Shown: one piece after another, positions 1-5,369 of the stretch
Numbering within the stretch: the first letter of the stretch is position 1
Layout: the number at the start of each line of letters is the position of its first letter
Assembly (NCBI GenBank): GCA_937877545.1
Contig: CALFJE010000043.1
Location: 1 to 10,821 of the forward strand
Reading direction: 5' to 3'
Origin: an uncultured Selenomonadales bacterium
Lineage (GTDB): Bacteria; Bacillota; Negativicutes; Selenomonadales; Selenomonadaceae
DNA: 10,821 bases
The notes under the pieces: generated by a model
The model's database searches: none
The model's input: the letters and a program-made list of their open reading frames with translations, nothing else
What the model was told of the DNA's origin: nothing
Made by a program: the position numbers and the translations under genes

Positions 1-76
1 CGAAAAACTCCGCCGCCAACAGCAAACCCAAGAATAAGCGTTTCTTCGGGCGCAATGCCTCCAATGTGCTCAACAT
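1..76 (-). CDS. 5' end of small membrane-protein gene (presumed intact copy), runs off left edge
   Basis: Only the first 25 codons are visible; the gene continues beyond base 1. From the ATG at 76 it begins MLSTLEALRPKKRLFLG and enters a hydrophobic stretch, identical to the start of the neighbouring copy at 270 (one synonymous change, Ala GCA versus GCG). I chose this ATG because AGGCAGG lies 8 nt upstream; a GTG at 85 in the same frame overlaps the stop of the upstream copy (GTGA) and is the alternative. Because the upstream copy is cut short by the duplication junction, this downstream copy is the one expected to carry the complete protein. The basic N-terminus followed by a membrane segment recalls the start of DUF116 membrane proteins of Firmicutes, but too little is present to say. 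It would be the fourth gene of the yebC-ruvC-ruvA operon. Confidence 0.55.
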   Translation of the reverse strand, partial: MLSTLEALRPKKRLFLGLLLAAEFF

Positions 77-81
77 GTCTG

Positions 82-270
82 TCACCTGCCTAACATAAAA
101 ATCAGGAACGCGCCGACGATTGCGGGCAGGTATTCAAAAATATTGGCAAGCCCCGGGCAACAGATTAGCCACAAGCCGTAAAGTGCCGCCGCGACGAAAA
201 ACTCCGCCGCCAACAGCAAACCCAAGAATAAGCGTTTCTTCGGGCGCAACGCCTCCAATGTGCTCAACAT
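82..270 (-). CDS. Small two-TM membrane protein; likely a truncated duplicate of the next gene's 5' end
   Basis: The frame encodes 62 residues from the ATG at 270, or 65 from a GTG at 279 that overlaps the ruvA stop (GTGA). The ATG is favoured by AGGCAGG 8 nt upstream, inside the end of ruvA. A basic N-terminus (RPKKR) is followed by two hydrophobic segments, roughly residues 15-38 and 44-60, so an inner-membrane location is likely. The last residues LGR and the stop are read from the start of the second repeat unit, which is a copy of the ruvA 3' end (ruvA itself ends RLGR-stop). The ORF therefore looks like a by-product of a tandem duplication: the N-terminal part of a longer protein with a tail borrowed from ruvA. 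Whether the fragment is made or functional cannot be told. Function unknown; a DUF116-type N-terminus is a guess. Confidence 0.55.
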   Translation of the reverse strand: MLSTLEALRPKKRLFLGLLLAAEFFVAAALYGLWLICCPGLANIFEYLPAIVGAFLIFMLGR

Positions 271-275
271 GTCTG

Positions 276-857
276 TCACCTGCCTAATCGATTTAATTCT
301 TTGAGCGCGAATTTGATAAGCTGTTCGGTCGAGAGGTCGGGCGACGCATTTTTAAAGACGGCGGAAATTTCGGCGTCGGTGTAGCCCAAAGCCTCCAGAG
401 CCTCCTCCGCCTCGTCTTGCGCGGACGATTGAATCTGCGCGGAGGCTTGCGAGGTCGTCGGCTGAACTTTATCCTTCAGCTCCAAAAGAATGCGCTCCGC
501 CGATTTTTTACCGACGCCCGGCAAACGCGTCAAAGCCTTAACGTCCTGCGCGGAAACGGCGCGAGCAAATTCGTCGGGCGAAATTTTGGAGACGATGGCA
601 AGTGCGGACTTCGCCCCGATGCCCGAAACGTTCAAGAGCAATTCAAACAGGTCGAAGGCGGCGCGGTCGCTCAAGCCGTAAAGATTTATGGCGTTATCGG
701 CAACGGCGGTGTGAATGAAAAATTGCGCCTCGGCGTCAAGCGTAAGATTTTGGCGGGATTGAACGTCGAGGAAAATTTTATAGCCGACGCCGTGCACGTC
801 GAGGATACACGAGTCGGCGAGGAGGAATTTAACTTTGCCGTGTAAGTAAGCAATCAT
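276..857 (-). CDS. ruvA: Holliday junction branch migration complex subunit RuvA
   Basis: RuvA binds the four-way Holliday junction as a tetramer and loads the RuvB helicase for branch migration in recombinational repair; it is cytoplasmic. The 193-residue product is close to the family's usual length. It has the N-terminal OB fold (MIAYLHGKV..., residues 1-63), two helix-hairpin-helix motifs (NVSGIGAKSALAIVS at 76-90 and RLPGVGKKSAERIL at 111-124), a Gln/Ser-rich linker (131-147) and the C-terminal RuvB-contacting domain (148-193, EEALEALGYTDAEI). The ATG at 857 overlaps the ruvC stop by 4 nt (ATGA), which points to translational coupling. Its own stop overlaps the GTG and precedes the ATG of the following membrane-protein gene. 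ruvB, often next to ruvA, is not in view; it may lie further left or elsewhere. Confidence 0.96.
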   Translation of the reverse strand: MIAYLHGKVKFLLADSCILDVHGVGYKIFLDVQSRQNLTLDAEAQFFIHTAVADNAINLYGLSDRAAFDLFELLLNVSGIGAKSALAIVSKISPDEFARAVSAQDVKALTRLPGVGKKSAERILLELKDKVQPTTSQASAQIQSSAQDEAEEALEALGYTDAEISAVFKNASPDLSTEQLIKFALKELNRLGR

Positions 858-1351
858 GAGAGAGCCTCAAAATTTCTGTAAGCGGGGGAGTCGGCTTGAT
901 AGCCCGCCGCCAACGCGATAGCCAAAGCGTCTGCGGCGTCGTCGGGTTTGGGCGGAGCCGCCAACTTCAACAGCTTTGTAACCATGTAGATAACTTGCTC
1001 CTTTTCGGCGTGCCCGTAGCCCGTGACCGCCTGCTTAACCTCGTTGGGCGACAGCTCGATAACGTCAAGATTGGACTGCGCCGCGCACAACAGGACAATG
1101 CCGCGAGCTTGCGCGACGGGAATGGCGGTGGTGGCGTTCTTGCCGAAGAAAAGTTTCTCCAAACCCATAATCTGCGGACGATAAGCGGCGATAAGCGCGG
1201 CAAGCTCCGTGTGAATCTTGAGCAAACGGTCTTGCATACGGGCATTGGGGCTTGTCGTTATGACGCCGACCGCCAACGGTTTAAGCGCGGGGTGTTCGAC
1301 AAAGCCGTAGCCGCAAATCGCCGAGCCGGGGTCAATTCCCAAGACAATCAT
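854..1351 (-). CDS. ruvC: Crossover junction endodeoxyribonuclease RuvC
   Basis: RuvC is the dimeric, Mg2+-dependent resolvase that nicks Holliday junctions symmetrically, acting with RuvAB. The 165-residue product has the RNase H-like fold signature MIVLGIDPGS at the start. The acidic catalytic residues fall at D7, E65, D138 and D141 (KPDDAADALAIA), almost exactly the E. coli spacing. LSPNEVKQAVTGYGHAEKEQV (100-120) is the usual DNA-binding and dimer region. The ATG at 1351 shares one base with the yebC stop (TGATG) and the 3' end overlaps ruvA by 4 nt, so the three genes are probably one transcript with coupled translation. Nothing is missing or odd. Confidence 0.96.
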   Translation of the reverse strand: MIVLGIDPGSAICGYGFVEHPALKPLAVGVITTSPNARMQDRLLKIHTELAALIAAYRPQIMGLEKLFFGKNATTAIPVAQARGIVLLCAAQSNLDVIELSPNEVKQAVTGYGHAEKEQVIYMVTKLLKLAAPPKPDDAADALAIALAAGYQADSPAYRNFEALS

Positions 1352-2073
1352 CAGAATTCGTAATTGCCGTAGACGTTTTGAACGTCGTCGTCTTCGTCGA
1401 GGGCGTCGAGGAGCTTCTGCATTTTCTGCGCGTCGTTATCGGAAAGGGCGACGGTGGTATCGGGCACCTGAGTAATTTCGGCTGAGGCGGTATCGATGCC
1501 CTTTTCGGCGAGGGCGGCTTCAATGGCGTTGAAGTCTTCGGGGGCGGCGGTTATCTCAAAGGCGTCGTCGTCGGCTTGAAAGTCTTCCGCGCCCGCGTCC
1601 ATGACAATTTCAAGGAGCGCGTCCTCGTCGTCGAAGGTTTCCTTGTCGACGGTGAAGACGGCTTTTTTCTTGAACATCCAGGCGACGCAGCCGTTTTCGC
1701 CGAGGTTGCCGCCGTGCTTGCTGAAAATGTGGCGGATATTGGCGGCAGTGCGGTTGCGATTGTCGGTGAGGATGTCAAGCATGAGCGCGGCACCGCCGGG
1801 ACCGTAGCCTTCATAAGTTATTTCTTCGTAGTTGGAGGTGTCGGAGGTACCCAGCCCCTTTTGAATGGCGCGGTTTATGTTGTCCTTGGTTACGTTGTTT
1901 GCCTTAGCCTTGGACAGCGCGAGCTTGAGGCGCATGTTGCCGGTAGGGTCTGCGCCGCCCATTTTGACGGCAATGGTAATTTCGCGGCTAATCTTTGTGG
2001 TCATCGCGCCGCGTATGGCGTCGTTGGCACCTTTCTTGCGTTTAATCGTAGCCCATTTGGAATGTCCTGACAT
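1351..2073 (-). CDS. yebC: YebC/TACO1 family protein (probable translation/regulatory factor)
   Basis: YebC/TACO1 proteins were long annotated as transcriptional regulators; newer work on the family points to a ribosome-associated role in translating difficult, proline-rich stretches. The 240-residue protein has the family start MSGHSKWATIKRKKG and the conserved core YEGYGPGGAALMLDILTDNRNRT (about 88-110), HGGNLGENGCVAWMF (about 119-133) and a C-terminal domain ending in an acidic DALDEDDDVQNVYGNYEF tail. The ATG at 2073 is supported by AAAGGAGG 7 nt upstream. It is the first gene of the yebC-ruvC-ruvA operon, a common Firmicute arrangement. The 194 nt upstream hold a degenerate copy of the dispersed hairpin repeat; I see no clear -35/-10 pair there, so the promoter may lie nearby but unrecognised, or transcription may continue from tyrS. 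Confidence 0.95.
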   Translation of the reverse strand: MSGHSKWATIKRKKGANDAIRGAMTTKISREITIAVKMGGADPTGNMRLKLALSKAKANNVTKDNINRAIQKGLGTSDTSNYEEITYEGYGPGGAALMLDILTDNRNRTAANIRHIFSKHGGNLGENGCVAWMFKKKAVFTVDKETFDDEDALLEIVMDAGAEDFQADDDAFEITAAPEDFNAIEAALAEKGIDTASAEITQVPDTTVALSDNDAQKMQKLLDALDEDDDVQNVYGNYEF

Positions 2074-2111
2074 TACATATCCTCCTTTGATAAAACAGCG
2101 AATTTCAGAGT

Positions 2112-2200
2112 CGCCGCGTAATTTAGAGCTGTCATGGATGGTGACGCCCCGCGAAGTGAATTTCTTTGCACGAACTTTCGCCGCTGAAAGAAAGTAGTCT
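2112..2200 (+). repeat. Degenerate copy of the dispersed multi-hairpin repeat (copy A)
   Basis: The stretch between yebC and the NlpC-like gene aligns with the full copy at 7945-8123. A block at 2144-2170 beginning ACGCCCC and ending TTTCTTTGCA matches 8010-8038 apart from small changes. It is followed in both by a CTTTC-[GYCGCT]-AAAG hairpin (here 2175-2190, loop GCCGCT; there loop GTCGCT). Upstream, 2131-2145 forms a weak 4-bp stem around ATGGAT. Orientation is the same as the other two copies and opposite to the flanking genes. The stems are shorter than in the full copy, so this copy looks decayed. The boundaries are approximate. Confidence 0.55.
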
Positions 2201-2267
2201 GCAACTGCAAAACCTCGGCAAAGTCAGCGGGTTCCGCGTAGTCCACGCTTATTTGAAGGGGGGACAA

Positions 2268-2846
2268 TCAGCCCCCGACGTAGCGATAGACTTCCGACCA
2301 GCCGCGATTGTAAGCGGAATAGAAATCAATTTCGCCGCCCTGGTCGCCAGTGGCATAGGAGCCGCCCTTGGGGTTGTTGACGCCGCGAGCCTCAACCGTA
2401 AGCCCGTCGCCGATATAAATTGCCACGTGACGTTGAGGGGCGCAGAGAATATCGCCGCGCTTTAAATCGTCGGCAACGTCACTCCAAGCAAATTTTTGCC
2501 AACCGCCGCCCGCGCTCAAATCAGCCCAAATCGTATCGGCGTCGCCCGTGTACTGCTTGCCGTAGTAGCGGCTCATGTAGAGCGGATTTTTATGCCACGC
2601 GTCGATAATCTTAAAGCCGGCGTGATTGAAGGCGTGATAGACCAGCGAAGCGCAATCGTAATCGGCACCTTCGCGGGAGCCGGTGTAGGGTCGCCAATCG
2701 GTGGCGTTTTCTGCGCCTTGAGAGTAGCCGTGGCTTTGGTCGTTGGCAATGTCAATCGCCCATTGAACGGCGTCCTCCACGCTTTGAGCCTGCGCGGAAT
2801 TCATAAGCAGGAAAGTCGCCACAGCCGCGCAGATTTTTTTAATCAT
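2268..2846 (-). CDS. Secreted NlpC/P60-like (phage-lysin-type) cysteine peptidase
   Basis: The 192-residue product begins with a Sec signal peptide (MIKKICAAVATFLLMNSAQA, cleavage about residue 20). The mature part resembles the NlpC/P60-type endolysin domain of Firmicute phages: VQWAIDIANDQSHGYSQ at 28-43, the nucleophile Cys65 in DYDCASLVYHAF, KRGDILC at 129-135, and the likely catalytic His140 in RHVAIYIGDG. The third catalytic residue is not clear to me. Family knowledge suggests hydrolysis of a peptide bond in peptidoglycan stems, here in the periplasm. There is no wall-binding repeat or separate anchoring domain. The ATG at 2846 lies 8 nt inside the end of tyrS, with AAGGTG 7 nt upstream, so it is probably co-transcribed and coupled to tyrS. 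A house-keeping wall remodelling role or an amidase-like variant are both possible. Confidence 0.78.
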   Translation of the reverse strand: MIKKICAAVATFLLMNSAQAQSVEDAVQWAIDIANDQSHGYSQGAENATDWRPYTGSREGADYDCASLVYHAFNHAGFKIIDAWHKNPLYMSRYYGKQYTGDADTIWADLSAGGGWQKFAWSDVADDLKRGDILCAPQRHVAIYIGDGLTVEARGVNNPKGGSYATGDQGGEIDFYSAYNRGWSEVYRYVGG

Positions 2847-4044
2847 GCTGAATCACCTTGAAGAATTTCTTTTTGCCTTTGCGAATGACGGCGGGCAAAT
2901 CGTCGGGCGTCAAGGTATAGTCAACGTCGGAAACTTTGGCGTCGTTGAGTGTCAAGCCGTTTTGCGCGATAAGACGACGCCCCTCCGCCTTGGAGTCGAT
3001 AATTTTGGCGGCAAGCAACACGTCCAACAATTTTTTGCCGACGGCGTCAAGGGCAATGGCTGGGATATTATCGGCGTCCTGCTCGGCGAAGATTTTAAGC
3101 GCGGCGATTTGAGCTTGATTGGCGGCGTCCTCGCCGTGCACCAGCTTTGTGACTTCATAAGCCAACGTCTGCTTAGCCTCGTTGATGGCGGCGTCTTCAA
3201 GCGAACTCAAACGATTAACCTCGTCCATGGGGATGAAGGTAAGCAGGCTGAGGCAGGTCTTAACGTCGGCGTCGTCGACATTGCGCCAATACTGATAGAA
3301 GTCGTAGGGCGAAACCTTATCGGCGTCGAGCCAAAGCGCACCGCCGGCAGTCTTGCCCATTTTGGAGCCGTCGGATTTAAGCAGGAGCTTATTGGTAAGC
3401 CCGAAAGCGGGACGCCCTGTCTTGCGCCGCGTAAGTTCAACGCCCGCGATAATGTTAGACCATTGGTCGTCGCCGCCGCATTGCAAGATACAATCGTAAT
3501 CGCCGTTGAGCTTGTAAAAATCGTAAGCCTGCATAACCATGTAGTTGAACTCCAGGAAGGTCAAGCCCTTATCCCAGCGTTGCTTATAGCATTCGGCGGC
3601 AAGCATACGATTAACGGTGAAGTGTGCGCCGACTTCGCGGAGCAGGTCGATATAGCCGAGCTTGCGGAGCCAGTCGCCGTTGTTTACCATGAGAGCTTTG
3701 CCGTCGCTGAAGTCGATAAATCGGGCGATTTGCTTTTTGAATTGTTCGCAGTTGTGATGAATAATTTCGTCGGTCATGACTTTGCGGAGGTCGGAACGCC
3801 CTGAAGGGTCGCCGATGGTGCCGGTGCCGCCGCCAACGAGCGCGATTGGACGATGCCCGGCGCGTTGGAGGTGAGCCATAACCATTAGGGCGATAAAGTG
3901 CCCCGCGTGCAAGCTGTCGGCGGTGGGGTCGAAGCCGATATAAAAAGTAACTTGTTGGGAGCCGAGCAAGCGGCGCACTTCGTCGGGGTCGGTGCATTGG
4001 GCGATAAAGCCGCGTTCGGTCAAGGTGTCGAATACATTTTCCAT
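2839..4044 (-). CDS. tyrS: Tyrosyl-tRNA synthetase
   Basis: Class I synthetase that activates tyrosine with ATP and charges tRNA-Tyr in the cytoplasm. From the ATG at 4044 the product is 401 residues, normal for bacterial TyrRS. The HIGH motif is HAGH (46-49) within FDPTADSLHAGH. GGDDQWSNI (190-198) is the tyrosine-site region, and the KMSKS loop reads KSDGSKMGKT (223-232), as is usual in the TyrRZ-type subfamily. Residues about 345-401 form the C-terminal S4 RNA-binding domain. The frame stays open to 4098, but the start at 4044 is chosen because GAAGGAGG lies 9 nt upstream and the promoter overlaps the longer version. I found no T-box leader (no specifier stem or TGGNACC-type antiterminator), and the 5' UTR appears to be only about 20 nt. 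The gene overlaps the NlpC-like gene by 8 nt. Confidence 0.97.
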   Translation of the reverse strand: MENVFDTLTERGFIAQCTDPDEVRRLLGSQQVTFYIGFDPTADSLHAGHFIALMVMAHLQRAGHRPIALVGGGTGTIGDPSGRSDLRKVMTDEIIHHNCEQFKKQIARFIDFSDGKALMVNNGDWLRKLGYIDLLREVGAHFTVNRMLAAECYKQRWDKGLTFLEFNYMVMQAYDFYKLNGDYDCILQCGGDDQWSNIIAGVELTRRKTGRPAFGLTNKLLLKSDGSKMGKTAGGALWLDADKVSPYDFYQYWRNVDDADVKTCLSLLTFIPMDEVNRLSSLEDAAINEAKQTLAYEVTKLVHGEDAANQAQIAALKIFAEQDADNIPAIALDAVGKKLLDVLLAAKIIDSKAEGRRLIAQNGLTLNDAKVSDVDYTLTPDDLPAVIRKGKKKFFKVIQHD

Positions 4045-4069
4045 TAAGATTAAGCCTCCTTCGGGGCGC

Positions 4070-4098
4070 ATTGTATCAAAAAATACAATGGGGGGCAA
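4070..4098 (-). promoter_or_regulatory. Sigma-70-type promoter of tyrS
   Basis: On the minus strand TTGCCC (4093-4098) is separated by 17 nt from TACAAT (4070-4075), which is preceded by TGA, an extended -10. The predicted start of transcription is near 4063, just upstream of the GAAGGAGG ribosome binding site at 4054-4061, giving a very short leader. An 8-bp inverted repeat (4069-4076 with 4083-4090, loop CAAAAA) overlaps the -10 and spacer and could be an operator or chance. Confidence 0.65.
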
Positions 4099-4241
4099 AT
4101 GCCGTTTCCACGCGGAGGATTTTTTTTGTGAGGTTGCAGGAATATTTAAAATTGGCGGCGAATCGCCCTTTGGGTTGCGGGGCGATAGAGTTCCCTCCCC
4201 TCCCCGCCCTCCGGGGCAATGTTATCAAAGGAGTGAATGCT
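4099..4241 (+). promoter_or_regulatory. rodA upstream region with nested alternative hairpins and rodA ribosome binding site
   Basis: No ORF is supported here. GGAG at 4230-4233, 8 nt before TTG at 4242, decides the rodA start. A weak promoter candidate is TTGTGA (4126-4131) with TAAAAT (4147-4152), but the 15-nt spacer is short. Three pairings can form downstream: ATCGCCC 4162-4168 with 4180-4186; GCGGGG 4177-4182 with 4202-4207; and CCCCG 4202-4206 with 4212-4216, the last ending 10 nt before the Shine-Dalgarno. The middle one excludes the other two. It may be an attenuating leader or simply GC-rich sequence. Confidence 0.35.
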
Positions 4242-5363
4242 TTGGCTTTATTCTCTGCAGACAGCAAACGCCTGCTCCGTCGCATTGATTTTACGCTACT
4301 GTTGGCGGCGACGGCGATAGTCATATACGGCTTGGTTATCATATCGAGCGCGACACACATCAACACGCCCGGCGAGGAGCGATTTTGGTTCGTGCAAAGG
4401 CAAGGTATCTTCGCGGTCGTGAATGCGATACTGGCAATCCTGTGCATGAACTTCGATTATCGGGGGCTGTCGCAACACGGACGCAAACTCTACCTGTTCA
4501 ACTTGATAATGTTGGTGGCGGTTATGCTGTTCGGACACGCGGCATTGGGAGCGCAACGCTGGATACAAATCGGACCGATAAGCCTGCAACCGTCGGAGTT
4601 CTCGAAACTAATCATGATAATCTGCATGGCGTCGGTATTGGAGGAGCGCATGGGGCGGCTTAACACGTTGCAAGACCTGTTGCCAATCGCGGTGTACGTG
4701 GGCTTGCCGTTCCTGTTGGTGCTCAAGCAGCCCGACCTGGGCACGTCGCTGGTATTCATGGCAATATTCTTCGGCATGGTGATAGCGTGCGGAATGCCCT
4801 GGCGGATATTGACGCTGATAATCTGCGCGGGAGTGGCGGCGTTGCCGGTGCTGTGGCAATTCCTCAAGGACTATCAGAAAATGCGAATAATGGTATTCCT
4901 CGACCCGAACGTCGACCCGTTGGGGAGCGGTTATCACATAATCCAATCGAAAATCGCAATCGGATCGGGAATGCTCTTCGGCAAGGGCTTATTCGAGGGC
5001 ACGCAGAGCCAACTGAACTTCCTGCCCGAAAATCACACTGACTTTATCTTTGCGGTGGTCGGCGAGGAGTTGGGCTTTGTGGGCGCGGTGGTACTGTTGC
5101 TGTTGTATTTAATCGTGTTGTGGCGCGGGATACAAATCGCCAAGGACGCGGCGGACGTATTCGGGCGGCTGTTGGCGGTAGGGATAACGTCGATGTTGGC
5201 GTTCCATGTGCTTGTAAACGTGGGCATGACGACGGGGATAATGCCCGTGACGGGAATACCGTTGCCGCTTATGAGCTACGGAATCAGCTCGTTGACGACG
5301 AACATCTTGGCGATAGCAATCTTGCTGAACATACACTTGCATAAACAAAAATTTATTTGGTGA
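4242..5363 (+). CDS. rodA: Rod shape-determining SEDS peptidoglycan glycosyltransferase RodA
   Basis: RodA polymerises lipid II into glycan strands with a class B PBP in the elongasome of the inner membrane. From a TTG start the product is 373 residues, the usual RodA size. TTG is chosen because AAAGGAG lies just upstream; the in-frame GTG at 4233 lies inside that site, and the nearby ATG at 4237 is out of frame. Family motifs in order are QRWIQIGPISLQPSEFSK (105-122), LKQPDLGTS (161-169), FGKGLFEGTQSQLNFLPENHTDFIFAVVGEELG (246-278) with the likely catalytic Asp267 in HTDF, and GIPLPLMSYGISSLTTN (338-354). About ten hydrophobic segments are evident. The last motif has Ile where SYGGSS is usual. 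FtsW and SpoVE are alternatives, but the absence of a division cluster and the FLPENHTDFIF wording favour RodA. The next gene starts 6 nt after its stop, so the two are probably co-transcribed. Confidence 0.92.
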   Translation: MALFSADSKRLLRRIDFTLLLAATAIVIYGLVIISSATHINTPGEERFWFVQRQGIFAVVNAILAILCMNFDYRGLSQHGRKLYLFNLIMLVAVMLFGHAALGAQRWIQIGPISLQPSEFSKLIMIICMASVLEERMGRLNTLQDLLPIAVYVGLPFLLVLKQPDLGTSLVFMAIFFGMVIACGMPWRILTLIICAGVAALPVLWQFLKDYQKMRIMVFLDPNVDPLGSGYHIIQSKIAIGSGMLFGKGLFEGTQSQLNFLPENHTDFIFAVVGEELGFVGAVVLLLLYLIVLWRGIQIAKDAADVFGRLLAVGITSMLAFHVLVNVGMTTGIMPVTGIPLPLMSYGISSLTTNILAIAILLNIHLHKQKFIW

Positions 5364-5369
5364 GCGACA

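Larger units (their letters stand above)
1..287. repeat. Tandem direct repeat, 194-bp unit (second unit cut by window edge)
   Basis: Bases 1-93 match 195-287 with one mismatch (56 T, 250 C). The unit is 194 bp: 94-287 is the complete copy next to ruvA and 1-93 is the visible part of the next. Each copy holds the last bases of ruvA, the Shine-Dalgarno-like AGGCAGG, the start codon and the 5' coding part of the membrane-protein gene. The single difference is synonymous, so the duplication is recent or kept homogeneous. Confidence 0.9.

Noticed and set aside
2073..2267. 64-codon minus-strand frame between the NlpC-like gene and yebC
   Set aside because: It is read across the degenerate hairpin repeat, has no recognisable domain or signal, and lacks a convincing ribosome binding site. 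It is best explained as chance coding through the repeat.
2258..2276. G/C-run hairpin after the NlpC-like gene as a terminator
   Set aside because: It is a 5-bp GGGGG/CCCCC stem, but on the minus strand it is not followed by a U-tract. Termination here is unproven.
2845..3804. Long open frame (319 codons) on the plus strand opposite tyrS
   Set aside because: It is antisense to an unambiguous tyrS, and long antisense frames are common in this GC-rich, codon-biased sequence. No motif supports it.
4045..4098. N-terminal extension of TyrS by 18 codons
   Set aside because: The extension would be read through the tyrS promoter and the Shine-Dalgarno. The ATG at 4044 has GAAGGAGG at good spacing and matches the family N-terminus.
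4045..4241. T-box riboswitch for tyrS
   Set aside because: T-boxes often control tyrS in Firmicutes, but no antiterminator core, specifier stem or terminator is visible on the minus strand, and the promoter predicts a leader of about 20 nt.
4237..4260. ATG just before the rodA TTG as a rodA start
   Set aside because: It is in another reading frame and does not continue into RodA. The TTG at 4242 is in frame and correctly spaced from AAAGGAG.
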